From IMG/VR virus record IMGVR_UViG_3300021168_000045, positions 1-48,165 of that record: 48,165 bases of DNA; one strand, written 5' to 3'. The notes beneath the pieces are model-generated. The model was not told the DNA's origin, did not search any database, and saw nothing but the letters and a program-made list of their open reading frames with translations. The stretch comes from a virus. The translations under genes were made by a program, and so were the position numbers. This document shows positions 27,907-36,640 of this stretch, piece by piece (positions within the stretch are counted from its first letter, which is position 1; the number at the start of each line of letters is the position of its first letter).

Positions 27907-30305
27907 TATTTACCACCTTTAATCAGTGATTTAATATCACCAGCGATAGAACGAATACTCTGTGTTCTAGTATCGTCAACTTCTGGACTTGGAGCAGTTC
28001 TACGATATTTTTGAAGTTCCTTCATCATATCCTGAGCGAGTTGATATTGCATTGGATAGTTTTTCTTATATGGTCCAAGCTGTTGCATCAACTCATCCAT
28101 TTCTTTCTTCTCAACTTCAGGATTAAGCTGTCTCTGCCATTGAGTTCTATTAGTCCAGTTGTCGAAATTAGAACTCCGAAACACATTACCTTCGGACCAT
28201 AATCTTCCAGTATCCGCAAGTTTATCAAGATGACGTTCCATGTTTTTAGCTTTTTGTTGCCAACTCGCAGCGGTACCAGTTGGGTCAGACCAGTTTAATT
28301 CCTCAATAATGCGATCATAAAATGGTTTAGGCATTTGATCTTTGAACTGAACTGCCCACGTCAAAAGATGTTCTGGGTTCTCGAAGAATGGCTGATCTCC
28401 AAGATGCGAACGAAGTTCAGAAATAAAATCATGCCGATCCATATCTTCGAGCCACTTGGAGTAATCGAACTTACTTTGCTTAGAAGGTGATGGATTTCTA
28501 AAATAAGCAATTGACTCTTCCTTTAACTGAGCAAACTTCCGCGGTTCCTCAAGCGCTGCTGTTACTTGAGATTCTTGTTTAGTTTTAGTCGTTTGTTCAA
28601 TCTGCTTTCCAACTTTATCCGTAGACCCCTGAGAACTCTTCTGTCCTGTTACTTCTGTAACGGCTTCTTGTTCTGACTCGAAAACTGCGCTCGATGCGTC
28701 AACTCCAAAGTTCTGCTTGAGTTCTTGTATCCTTCGAGCGAGATTAGGATTTTCTTTAATATCTTTCGCAAGCTGTTGGTCAATATTCGCTTTAGCCATT
28801 TCAGGTTGATGAAGTGGAAGTTCGCGAATAGTGTCATTGACTAAATTTCCACGTTCAGCTCGAATGGCGTTACGCTGCCGCTTACTTAACTGATTCCAAG
28901 GCTTTCCATGTTTCTGCATCGCGAGAGAACTAAGTGAAATCTTCTCGCCATCAACTAACTTCGCTTTAACTGGATCAGTTTCATGACCATTCTTTAAAGC
29001 CGCTAAAATATGCTCAGGCTCTTGCACTGGCATCCCATGTACTAATCCATTATCTAATTCATGAATAGCTTCATTTGTAACTGATTCCTGAAGTGGCCTT
29101 CCACCAGCAGCTAGTGTCTCGCTTGTAAATTTCTTAATCAAATTCCTTCCCGCAACTCCAACACCTTCAGCAATAGCACCAAATCCCATAAAAGCTAACA
29201 TCGATGCTTTCTTCTCTCCATCAGTCTGTCCTTGAAGTGTCGAGCCCACATAACCATCAAAAGCATCCCCAAGTCTCTTCGCGACAAAAGTACCAGTTTT
29301 TGATGCTTTAAGAATGTTGGTTAGATTATTAGCCTTCTGTACTTGTTCAAGCGACGCTAATCCTTTACCAACCAATAACTTGCGAGCGGCTCCAATTCCT
29401 TCATACAATGGGAGTTGCAGTATCTGTTCACCTACAAATGAATCCAGTTTATCCATCAACTTCTTAGATGGATAACTCTGTAAAAAGAAATTAGCGGAAT
29501 TAACCATATCATCGCTAATCTTATGTACTTGTTCACTAGCATATTTATGCGCTTGTTCAATCTGTTCACGCTGAGGCTTAAAACTAGACTCGTCAAGACT
29601 TTTGGCTCCACCACTAACAAATGGCGCTGTAAAAATTTCAGTTAATCCAAGTTGTGAAAGCGCTGCTTCTTTATGCAACCAAATTCCACTCTGACTAACA
29701 CCACTAAAAATCTCTCCAGCAGCTCTCTTAACTCCAGCATAAGTTCTTGCATACGTTAAAGTATCATGATCGGGATAGTAATCCTGTGCACTTATCTTCG
29801 ATTTTTGTATCTGTTGTACCCAAGTTTGTTTATCAGGAGGAGTAAATCCTGAATCCATGTAACTTGGGACTACGTATTTATCGTAGTAGTTATTAAGAAC
29901 TCCATCCTTATGTTCTGTTGGAAGCTGTTGAAACTTCGGATTATCCATAATCCGTTTAACCCGCGCCAACACCGCAGCATGTTGATCTTGCTTATCAGTA
30001 AAAGTAAGTGGATCTTTTACATCTGGATTATCAACTGCTTTAATACGCGCTACTAAAACATCTTGATCATGACTCTGTTGCAAACTCTTAGTACCAAAAA
30101 CTAAATCCCCAACCGTTCTCTGTTTATCAGAAATGATCCGGGTCGGAGTCTGAGACTGTCCCTGCGACTTTGACTGTTGACGTTGCGTTTGATCCGTCAT
30201 ACTGCCGGGCGCTCTTAATTGGCTTTGGGATTGTTGTATCAGCCGATGAAGATTGGGATCTACTTGTGGACTTTGAACTTGATCTACTGGAACTATCTCC
30301 GGCAT
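27906..30305 (-). CDS. large internal-virion-like protein, 799 aa
   Basis: The start is the ATG at 30305, with AGGTG six bases upstream; a GTG three codons earlier is possible. The first 65 residues are Gln/Ser/Pro-rich and probably disordered. Helices with Lys and Glu follow through most of the chain. Near residues 365-400 there is a Gly/Ala-rich stretch (Phe-Gly-Ala-Ile-Ala-Glu-Gly-Val-Gly) that could touch a membrane. No lysozyme or other enzyme motif is visible. It overlaps the upstream gene by 179 bases in a different frame, which is unusually long. Probably ejected with the DNA. Confidence 0.6.
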   Translation of the reverse strand: MPEIVPVDQVQSPQVDPNLHRLIQQSQSQLRAPGSMTDQTQRQQSKSQGQSQTPTRIISDKQRTVGDLVFGTKSLQQSHDQDVLVARIKAVDNPDVKDPLTFTDKQDQHAAVLARVKRIMDNPKFQQLPTEHKDGVLNNYYDKYVVPSYMDSGFTPPDKQTWVQQIQKSKISAQDYYPDHDTLTYARTYAGVKRAAGEIFSGVSQSGIWLHKEAALSQLGLTEIFTAPFVSGGAKSLDESSFKPQREQIEQAHKYASEQVHKISDDMVNSANFFLQSYPSKKLMDKLDSFVGEQILQLPLYEGIGAARKLLVGKGLASLEQVQKANNLTNILKASKTGTFVAKRLGDAFDGYVGSTLQGQTDGEKKASMLAFMGFGAIAEGVGVAGRNLIKKFTSETLAAGGRPLQESVTNEAIHELDNGLVHGMPVQEPEHILAALKNGHETDPVKAKLVDGEKISLSSLAMQKHGKPWNQLSKRQRNAIRAERGNLVNDTIRELPLHQPEMAKANIDQQLAKDIKENPNLARRIQELKQNFGVDASSAVFESEQEAVTEVTGQKSSQGSTDKVGKQIEQTTKTKQESQVTAALEEPRKFAQLKEESIAYFRNPSPSKQSKFDYSKWLEDMDRHDFISELRSHLGDQPFFENPEHLLTWAVQFKDQMPKPFYDRIIEELNWSDPTGTAASWQQKAKNMERHLDKLADTGRLWSEGNVFRSSNFDNWTNRTQWQRQLNPEVEKKEMDELMQQLGPYKKNYPMQYQLAQDMMKELQKYRRTAPSPEVDDTRTQSIRSIAGDIKSLIKGGK

Positions 30306-31524
30306 CGGTGTCACCTATTGAATCGGTCATTACTTTAATCTGTTCTTCAAGTTGCTGTTGCTCGTCTTGATTCTTCAGTTTTTCATCTTCAAGAGTCTGA
30401 ATATATTTATTATACTCTTCAACCTTTGCTGGGTTGGCATTTGTGCGGAGTTGCTCTGTTGTCGAAATCTCAGTATCAATTGCTTTCTGTTTTGATTGAT
30501 ACATCTTAACAACATTATTAAGAGCTTGAATCTTCTTAACTCCACCGCCACTAGTTTTGAAAACATGATCAATTGCGTCCATACGACCTTGAATCTGTCT
30601 ATCAGCAACTGCTAATCTAGAACTAGCTGCAATTGAAGCGGCCTTCAAACGAGTATCCGAGGACATTTTAGCCTTCTGCCAATCTTCTTGTAACTTAGCA
30701 GTAGCTAATGCTTGCTTATTAGCTTCGATCTTCTCGCGTGATTCAATAGTTTCTTTTGCTCTAGTATCTTTTCCTTGCTCAGCTTCTTGAAGATGTTTTA
30801 GATACTCTTGACGATAAATTTGAGTCTCAGTCGCCTGTACCATCTTATCAATTGCTTGTGCCTGCTGCGTTAACAACTGTACCTTCGCAACTGCCTGCGG
30901 GTCCGGTCCCATCTTCTGCGGTGTCTTAGCCTGCAACTGTTCCGCATAACTTTTAGTCGCATCTTGCATTGCTTTGTGTTCTGGTTTATCATTCTTAGAT
31001 GGGTCAACGAAATTGATATCGAATGCTTTACCAATTTGTTTCCTTCTCTTTGGATCACTTAGCATTGCGTTGATGATTTGGGCGTTCTTTTCGTAAGTTG
31101 CTTTGGCTTCAGCGTTATTGGGGTCTTGTTTCAGAACCTGCTGTGCTTGTCCGATTCCATCTTGTGCTTCCATAATTCTCTGAATATCAACTGACAGAAT
31201 CTTAACTTGATTCTCTTGATGCTTCTGTTCTGCCTTACCGATGATATTAGCGATACCCTTAACTGAATTAGATACTGATTGCCTATAACTCGCACCAGCA
31301 CCAATCTTCTCAGAATTATCCATCTGCGCCGGTTGAAATGGCGTTACAGTAGGTAAAGCACCTACTGGAGTACTTGATTGCGCTGTTTGTTTAAGCGCGG
31401 CTGGCAGTGCTTTGAGAAGTTCTTCATTGATCTGAGTACTTCTTTGTGTTAATCCAGTTAAGATATCTTGAGGATTAACCCCACCAGGAACTGAGCCCAT
31501 TGTTTCTTGAGAATCTAATGGCAT
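30127..31524 (-). CDS. helical virion protein, 465 aa
   Basis: A mostly coiled-coil protein: long charged helices from about residue 75 to 390, rich in Gln, Lys, Ala and Glu. A Ser/Arg/Asp-rich tail of about 60 residues (Ser-Ser-Arg-Ser-Ser-Ser) lies in the zone that overlaps the next gene's start. The N-terminal 60 residues are Pro/Thr/Gln-rich. Composition resembles internal core proteins of short-tailed phages. The stop codon of the upstream gene overlaps its start. Confidence 0.6.
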   Translation of the reverse strand: MPLDSQETMGSVPGGVNPQDILTGLTQRSTQINEELLKALPAALKQTAQSSTPVGALPTVTPFQPAQMDNSEKIGAGASYRQSVSNSVKGIANIIGKAEQKHQENQVKILSVDIQRIMEAQDGIGQAQQVLKQDPNNAEAKATYEKNAQIINAMLSDPKRRKQIGKAFDINFVDPSKNDKPEHKAMQDATKSYAEQLQAKTPQKMGPDPQAVAKVQLLTQQAQAIDKMVQATETQIYRQEYLKHLQEAEQGKDTRAKETIESREKIEANKQALATAKLQEDWQKAKMSSDTRLKAASIAASSRLAVADRQIQGRMDAIDHVFKTSGGGVKKIQALNNVVKMYQSKQKAIDTEISTTEQLRTNANPAKVEEYNKYIQTLEDEKLKNQDEQQQLEEQIKVMTDSIGDTDAGDSSSRSSSKSTSRSQSSSADTTIPKPIKSARQYDGSNATSTVKVAGTVSDSDPDHF

Positions 31525-32462
31525 TATAGCATCCCCGCCAAATAAGTATCCGCTGCACCACTTTGTGGCCCGCCTTGATTAGCATTAAATGGACTATCTC
31601 CACCACTTCCAAAACCAGGAACCGAACTAAACGCTTTGCCCGCCGCTATATCAAGTCCGGGAATTATTGATTCAATTCCGCCAATATCATTAATGATTTG
31701 TCCAAATACAGATTGATTAGCGTCAGATGTTTGCTTTGCTTCAGTTGGGAGGATTCCTTCTAAGATACTCGCTGACAAAGTGGCATCTTGCTTCTGCAAC
31801 TGAGCTTCCTGCAATCCTTCTTGAGCCGTGACGTTGGATTGAAAATCCGCATTTGCTATTGCTGCTGTTGAAGAATTAGCACTAACGCCACTATTTCCAA
31901 GAGTAGTATTAAGAGTAGCCAAATTCTCGGCATTCGGTCCAGCCATAGCTTTTTCATACGCTTGCATATATTGATCATTTTGTCCTCCTAGATTAGCCAT
32001 CGTTGAGAACAAAAGAGTACCAATTCCATTACCGTATGTATCTCTAAGCTGTTTTAGAGTTTCATTAATCTGCCCTTCATTCATCCCCGCAAACGGTCCA
32101 CTAGTAGTATCTACACTAACTGTGTTACTTCCACCAGTGCCAATACTAATAGTCCCACCGCTAGAACCAACTGGAGCACCACTGCCAGTATTACCACTAC
32201 CAAGAGTAGTTTGCCCACCGGGCACTCCTCCATTTGGGGTTAACAAAGTACCAGAAGTTAATGGATTTGGCCTTACTCCTTGTAACACTGGCGAAATTGG
32301 TGATTGTCCCGGAATAGTTGCACTAGCCCCCGGTACTGCACCAACGCTTGGTGTTTGAACTCCAGTTCTATTACCAATAGGCGGTAACCCAAGATTATTC
32401 ATCCCCGTTGATACCTTTCCCGTCTGTCCAGTCATCATGTTATTTAAAAGTTGATTATCCAT
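31524..32462 (-). CDS. Gly/Asn-rich virion protein, 312 aa
   Basis: Residues 1-120 are low complexity (Gly, Pro, Thr, Ser, Asn) and probably unfolded. Residues 125-235 form helices (Met-Asn-Glu-Gly-Gln-Ile-Asn, Leu-Lys-Gln-Leu-Arg) and 245-312 are Gly/Pro-rich with a hydrophobic stretch (Ile-Ile-Pro-Gly-Leu-Asp-Ile). Small ejection-type proteins of podoviruses have this general plan of helical core with flexible ends. No motif allows a firm name. Confidence 0.55.
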   Translation of the reverse strand: MDNQLLNNMMTGQTGKVSTGMNNLGLPPIGNRTGVQTPSVGAVPGASATIPGQSPISPVLQGVRPNPLTSGTLLTPNGGVPGGQTTLGSGNTGSGAPVGSSGGTISIGTGGSNTVSVDTTSGPFAGMNEGQINETLKQLRDTYGNGIGTLLFSTMANLGGQNDQYMQAYEKAMAGPNAENLATLNTTLGNSGVSANSSTAAIANADFQSNVTAQEGLQEAQLQKQDATLSASILEGILPTEAKQTSDANQSVFGQIINDIGGIESIIPGLDIAAGKAFSSVPGFGSGGDSPFNANQGGPQSGAADTYLAGML

Positions 32463-32463
32463 A

Positions 32464-33213
32464 CTACCTCATATAAGGACGCATCATTAAACGGAATGAA
32501 CGTTGAGTTGTCTGTTGGTCACGTTGGTATTGCTGAGTTCGACTAAAAATCAATCCTGGTGATCCTTCTGTACCACCTGTTGCTTGGAACTTTGGATCAC
32601 CATAAATTATATTATGAAACTTCGTCATCCGTTCATCGAGATTGTAGTCGGAAGCTAACCGCTCCGCAGTTGCATACTCAACAATATCTTGCCAGCTATC
32701 GGGAAGTAAAATTGGATCAGTACCCGCTGCTCCTGTTCCTGCATTTGGAAATGGATGTTGCTTCTGGTACCGTAAATAAACATAATACGGTAAATTTGGA
32801 GCCATTGCAAAGTAAATCTGATCATTAAATCTAGTCCAATTCGTTGTTACTCCTAAGTTCAGATTCATTAAAATTTCAAGAGTATCAATCGATTTGTACT
32901 TAAGTGGAAAACCAGGATTTGCTTGATTGATTACTGGAGCTACGCCACTACAGTAAATGAAAAAGCTGTCGAACATATTAACCGTAAGTCCCGCATCTCC
33001 AGCTTGGAGGAAAGTATTATATGCGTAAGGACCAGCTAGGTTAACTGTTAACGGAACTGTCGGACCAGTATTTTCAAGACCCTGAAACTTATAATTCTCA
33101 CTAAGTTCTAACACAGCTTTCCGTGTAGCTTCGTACGAATCCGTATTAAGAACATTACGTCCGGAGAATATCGATGGCATTCTGTTATAGATACTTTGTA
33201 CTGTATAAGCCAT
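32464..33213 (-). CDS. probable head-tail adaptor protein, 249 aa
   Basis: The N-terminus (Tyr-Thr-Val-Gln-Ser-Ile-Tyr-Asn-Arg-Met-Pro) and a helix-bundle pattern with a β-rich middle (around 60-150) resemble the head-to-tail connector or stabilising proteins that follow the tail hub in short-tailed phages. The acidic Ser-Trp-Gln-Asp-Ile-Val-Glu-Tyr-Ala-Thr-Ala-Glu-Arg segment near 175-188 is a typical helix of such adaptors. It lies between the hub-like gene cluster and the ejection proteins, which fits. Assignment rests on gene order and fold pattern. Confidence 0.55.
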   Translation of the reverse strand: MAYTVQSIYNRMPSIFSGRNVLNTDSYEATRKAVLELSENYKFQGLENTGPTVPLTVNLAGPYAYNTFLQAGDAGLTVNMFDSFFIYCSGVAPVINQANPGFPLKYKSIDTLEILMNLNLGVTTNWTRFNDQIYFAMAPNLPYYVYLRYQKQHPFPNAGTGAAGTDPILLPDSWQDIVEYATAERLASDYNLDERMTKFHNIIYGDPKFQATGGTEGSPGLIFSRTQQYQRDQQTTQRSFRLMMRPYMR

Positions 33214-33220
33214 ATATCTC

Positions 33221-33628
33221 CTAGAAAATAAAAACTATCGTGTTAACTGTATCGTCAGTAGTCGCGAGAGTAATGTTATTTACATCCGGTGTAGCAGTTG
33301 AGTACACATCAACAGTTTTATCCTTATAAGTAACTAAAAATCCAATCGGTTGACGATGTAGTCCATGATTTATCGCTTGACCTACATTAGTTGCTGCCCA
33401 AGTAATTGTCGCGCCCGAAGCATTAGCGCCGATGTAAAGCATCACGCCATCGAAGTTATCTTGTACAAACTTATTATAAACCCCGCCCGCTGCTTGTGCC
33501 GTCGGCGATGCAAAGGTTAAACCGGCGTTTAATGATTTAAAAACCGACTGTGCCCATCTAAGAACTCTATTACCTGTGTTGATCTTAGTAATTTTAAAAT
33601 CCTCGTTAGTTGGTTGAATCGGTATCAT
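33221..33628 (-). CDS. small β-rich virion protein, 135 aa
   Basis: Mostly β with Asn, Thr and Gly, including Ala-Asn-Ala-Ser-Gly-Ala-Thr-Ile-Thr-Trp and His-Gly-Leu-His-Arg-Gln-Pro. There are no cysteines or membrane segments. The start sits one base from the stop of the tail hub gene. A tail accessory or knob role is likely from position only. Confidence 0.6.
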   Translation of the reverse strand: MIPIQPTNEDFKITKINTGNRVLRWAQSVFKSLNAGLTFASPTAQAAGGVYNKFVQDNFDGVMLYIGANASGATITWAATNVGQAINHGLHRQPIGFLVTYKDKTVDVYSTATPDVNNITLATTDDTVNTIVFIF

Positions 33629-35244
33629 TAGAGCGACCTTTGACTGATATCAACTGTACCATATAAAACAACCTTACCAAGTTGGAAATCTCCACCAGCG
33701 TTTGAAACTATCGTAAGTTGGGGGGCTAATCCAGTATAACTATTAGCCGCGCCACTTGGTGTTGTTTTCAAGTAACTACGTCCCGCTGGAACTACTACTG
33801 CACCATAAGACTTACCATTGATTGAAAATGTAAGAGTACATCCCGAAATAGAATTAACATTAAATCCAATGCCATCAATCGAAATATCTTGCAAGAAAGC
33901 TACATCTTCGACTGGAAATACTAAAGTAGCAAAATTAGCATTAAGTGTAGTAGCACTCAGTGTAAAGAACACATTCTGAGTTGAAGTTATTATTTCGTAA
34001 ATAAATGCATCTGAAACTGGAAACCCAACACCTGTTGAAGCTAAACTCAGTGCCGCAAAGTTAATAAAAAGAGGTATAAAAGTTTCAGTTGCGTTAATAA
34101 AAAACCATTCCTTCAACTCGAAAACATATACAAAAAAGTTAAAGGGTGGTAATAGACTTGGATTACTTGGGCCAAGTATATATGCAGTCATCGTATTATT
34201 ATTGATAATAATCGGTCCAACTGTAGCTTTAACACTAATTGGTGGAAATGTAAAAGCTGATAAAACTAACGGCATCAATAATGTTTTGGCTTTTCCAGTA
34301 ATTGAATTTAATCCGTCATATCCCAAACTATAAATATCCGTCGAAGCTCCAAAAATTCCCATCGATCCAAACTGCGCTACCGTTCCAGGATTTATCGCAC
34401 CAATACCTTTATGCGAACTCCACATATGGTTAAAATCAAAAGGTTGAATCCCATTATTAAGTGGAGTTATTTCCGTAATACCTTGACGACGAAGAATAAA
34501 TCCTGTTGGTCCAGTAGTAAAGAATCCCGTGATCACATCCTCAACATCAGGCAAATCTTCAAATCCAGCTCCAGTTACCAATCCACCTACAAGTGGATTA
34601 AACTGACTGTAAGCCCCAAGTGCTGCACTCCATGCAACTCTAAACGGATAATTAGTGATTGTTGGACCCGCTGTTGTTTGTGTTATGTTGAAAATTAACA
34701 ACCGTCCATTTAACTCACCAATATATGCTCCACCAAGATATGATGTTAAAAGAGTAGCGGTGGTATTATTGTGTTGGAAAATAGAATCACAACCACCAAA
34801 GGTAAAATAACAGACGCCATTGATATTTTTATAAGCTAACGTTCCCGCTGATTCACCACCAATAGGTAAGTTAGCAGTTAATACGAATGTTCCAATTAGA
34901 ATTGGATTCGACCCAAGCCCATGGATTCCCTGATACGAATAAACTCTTAAAGTCGCTGGATTGCCACCATCGATATAAATCTCAAACGGAACTCCATTCA
35001 AATCCCCAATCCCAAGATTCACATCCGCTGGTCTTGGATTAGCAGCAATAAAATCACTAACCCTTCCTAACGAAACCGCTGTTACTGCTTTATCAACCAC
35101 AAGAGCATTAATAATCGAAGGAAAACTCCCCCCAGCAACATAAGCAGGTGGGGCGCTTGAATCCAAACCAACAAATGGTAACTCATGCCCACCGTACGTT
35201 ATGGTGAATGATTTACCATCCTGCGACATTTGAATAGCGCCCAC
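33628..35244 (-). CDS. tail hub protein, P22 gp10-like in layout, 538 aa
   Basis: GTG start at 35244; GGAGG is 12 bases upstream, and an ATG five codons in is the alternative. The chain is a succession of β-blades, with a region near 200-300 (Phe-Arg-Val-Ala-Trp-Ser, Gly-Ala-Tyr-Ser-Gln-Phe-Asn-Pro, Val-Ile-Thr-Gly-Phe, Ile-Leu-Arg-Arg-Gln-Gly-Ile-Thr-Glu) that I associate with packaged-DNA stabilisation and tail-hub proteins of short-tailed phages. No enzyme motif. It would close the portal channel after packaging. Confidence comes from this pattern plus gene order. Confidence 0.7.
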   Translation of the reverse strand: MGAIQMSQDGKSFTITYGGHELPFVGLDSSAPPAYVAGGSFPSIINALVVDKAVTAVSLGRVSDFIAANPRPADVNLGIGDLNGVPFEIYIDGGNPATLRVYSYQGIHGLGSNPILIGTFVLTANLPIGGESAGTLAYKNINGVCYFTFGGCDSIFQHNNTTATLLTSYLGGAYIGELNGRLLIFNITQTTAGPTITNYPFRVAWSAALGAYSQFNPLVGGLVTGAGFEDLPDVEDVITGFFTTGPTGFILRRQGITEITPLNNGIQPFDFNHMWSSHKGIGAINPGTVAQFGSMGIFGASTDIYSLGYDGLNSITGKAKTLLMPLVLSAFTFPPISVKATVGPIIINNNTMTAYILGPSNPSLLPPFNFFVYVFELKEWFFINATETFIPLFINFAALSLASTGVGFPVSDAFIYEIITSTQNVFFTLSATTLNANFATLVFPVEDVAFLQDISIDGIGFNVNSISGCTLTFSINGKSYGAVVVPAGRSYLKTTPSGAANSYTGLAPQLTIVSNAGGDFQLGKVVLYGTVDISQRSL

Positions 35245-35284
35245 TCGCTTTTCTATCCTCCCCCGATGATAGAACTTTTAAAAA

Positions 35285-35560
35285 CTATTTGCAACCAAGG
35301 ATCATATATACATTACCACTTGTAATAGCAGTAATAGTGATTGGACCCTCAAGCCAATCTAGCTTTCCGATTGGCTGTGCATAATTAGCTGCGTAAGCCT
35401 TAAACGTATAAGCCCGTCCAGCAGCATCGGTAAAACTAAACGTATCACCCGCAGTTACAATATCCTGCCAGAAGCATTCAACAACCTTCATATTACAAGG
35501 AATATTGATTACTCCAGTAGTATTGATTATGATTTGCCGACCCGTAAACGTATTTGCCAT
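35285..35560 (-). CDS. small virion-associated protein, 91 aa
   Basis: β-rich with an even spread of Thr, Ile and Ala, and three Cys (about residues 22, 29 and the penultimate 90). The middle Asp-Thr-Phe-Ser-Phe-Thr-Asp-Ala-Ala-Gly-Arg-Ala-Tyr looks like a β-hairpin. Probably a small capsid or tail ornament. No family recognised. Confidence 0.65.
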   Translation of the reverse strand: MANTFTGRQIIINTTGVINIPCNMKVVECFWQDIVTAGDTFSFTDAAGRAYTFKAYAANYAQPIGKLDWLEGPITITAITSGNVYMILGCK

Positions 35561-35572
35561 TGTCGGCTCCTA

Positions 35573-36259
35573 TTATGCCCAGTTAAAGGACATTCCTAAC
35601 ACGATACCGTAGAGTGAGGTTGTACCACCGGTACCGGCAGTGAGATTGAGATTGATTAAAACTTCTGTATCAGCTAAGTTAATAAACACCGGACTGACCA
35701 TCGTAATACGAAATACATAAGGATTCGCTCTGAAAGCAACTGGCAATCCATTAGCACCCAGTGTCAAGATGTTAGCTACAAGCGGTGCTACGTTATCGAC
35801 AAATTTGGTAGTTGTAATCCCAATAGTAGCAAGAGCGGCATTGACAGTTGCAACTGAGTAAATTACATCTACATAATCAACACGAAAACCCTTCTTCATG
35901 GCTCCAGTTAAAGGACCATAAACAGGATTCTGAGCATTCGTAAATGGAGGAAATCCCTGTTTACCAAGCGGTCCACTAGTATTAGCAACCGCACTAGGAC
36001 CAGGCTGTAAAGCCGCAGTTCCAAATTGTTCTTGTGATATTGCAGGCGTAGCTAACTGCCCAGTTCTAATCATCTGTCCAGGATCAGCAAAATAAACAGC
36101 AGCTACAGTTGAGGCTTGATTGTAGGTAAGAAGTCCTGGTCCAGTTGTACCAACGGTCACAGTTCCTGACTGAACCAAAATATCAGTCCCCGGACCTAAA
36201 AACACTTGACCATCAGTAAAAGGTGTATCTCCAGTCCATCTATTCTGCGTATGTGACAT
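35573..36259 (-). CDS. putative virion structural protein, 228 aa
   Basis: Thr/Gly/Val/Ala-rich β-protein with a disordered Pro/Gly stretch around 90-120. The C-terminal half repeats strand patterns (Val-Phe-Ile-Asn-Leu, Val-Leu-Ile-Asn-Leu-Asn-Leu). Cysteine is absent. Composition and position between the capsid and tail hub genes suggest a capsid decoration, fibre or tail accessory protein. Confidence 0.65.
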   Translation of the reverse strand: MSHTQNRWTGDTPFTDGQVFLGPGTDILVQSGTVTVGTTGPGLLTYNQASTVAAVYFADPGQMIRTGQLATPAISQEQFGTAALQPGPSAVANTSGPLGKQGFPPFTNAQNPVYGPLTGAMKKGFRVDYVDVIYSVATVNAALATIGITTTKFVDNVAPLVANILTLGANGLPVAFRANPYVFRITMVSPVFINLADTEVLINLNLTAGTGGTTSLYGIVLGMSFNWA

Positions 36260-36310
36260 ATTATCTCCTATTTACCGCTTCATTGACCCTTGACAGGCAA
36301 TCTTAGGAAC

Positions 36311-36568
36311 TTAAATAATTATATCACCCTCATCAAGTGTAGTAGTATCTGGTTCTCGTAACTTTGGAACCGGCGCTAGTTCCATCTTACCGTCACCTAA
36401 GACACGTGCAATTTCAACTTCACGTTGACCAAGCAAACGTTTATCAACGCAATGAGGACAAAGTAACAGTCCCCGTTGCCACGTCTGCTCATCAATATGC
36501 CATTTCTCATCACACCTAGCACAATACCGCCAAGCACCAACGAGAAATGAATGTTTACCATAATACAT
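36311..36568 (-). CDS. zinc-ribbon protein after the capsid gene, 85 aa
   Basis: Cys-Ala-Arg-Cys (about 16-19) and Cys-Pro-His-Cys (about 37-40) define a zinc ribbon, with Trp-His-Ile-Asp and a basic helix after it. The C-terminal third is acidic and disordered. Similar short zinc-ribbon proteins sit beside capsid genes of other phages; their function is unknown. It follows a hairpin (36586-36626). Confidence 0.75.
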   Translation of the reverse strand: MYYGKHSFLVGAWRYCARCDEKWHIDEQTWQRGLLLCPHCVDKRLLGQREVEIARVLGDGKMELAPVPKLREPDTTTLDEGDIII

Positions 36569-36585
36569 TTAAATTCTCCTAATTA

Positions 36586-36626
36586 AGAAGCGGGTCTAAA
36601 GGAGCGCGCCAAAAGACCCGCCTTCT
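36586..36626 (-). terminator. hairpin downstream of capsid gene
   Basis: AGAAGCGGGTCT (36586-36597) and AGACCCGCCTTCT (36614-36626) pair over 12 bp with one bulge. On the leftward transcript the stem follows the capsid stop and is followed by TTAATTAGGAG, weakly T-rich. It may partly end or protect capsid mRNA. The G-A-A-G-C-G-G-G-T core is shared with the terminator at 2936. Confidence 0.6.
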
Positions 36627-36640
36627 CGGCATATCCTAGT

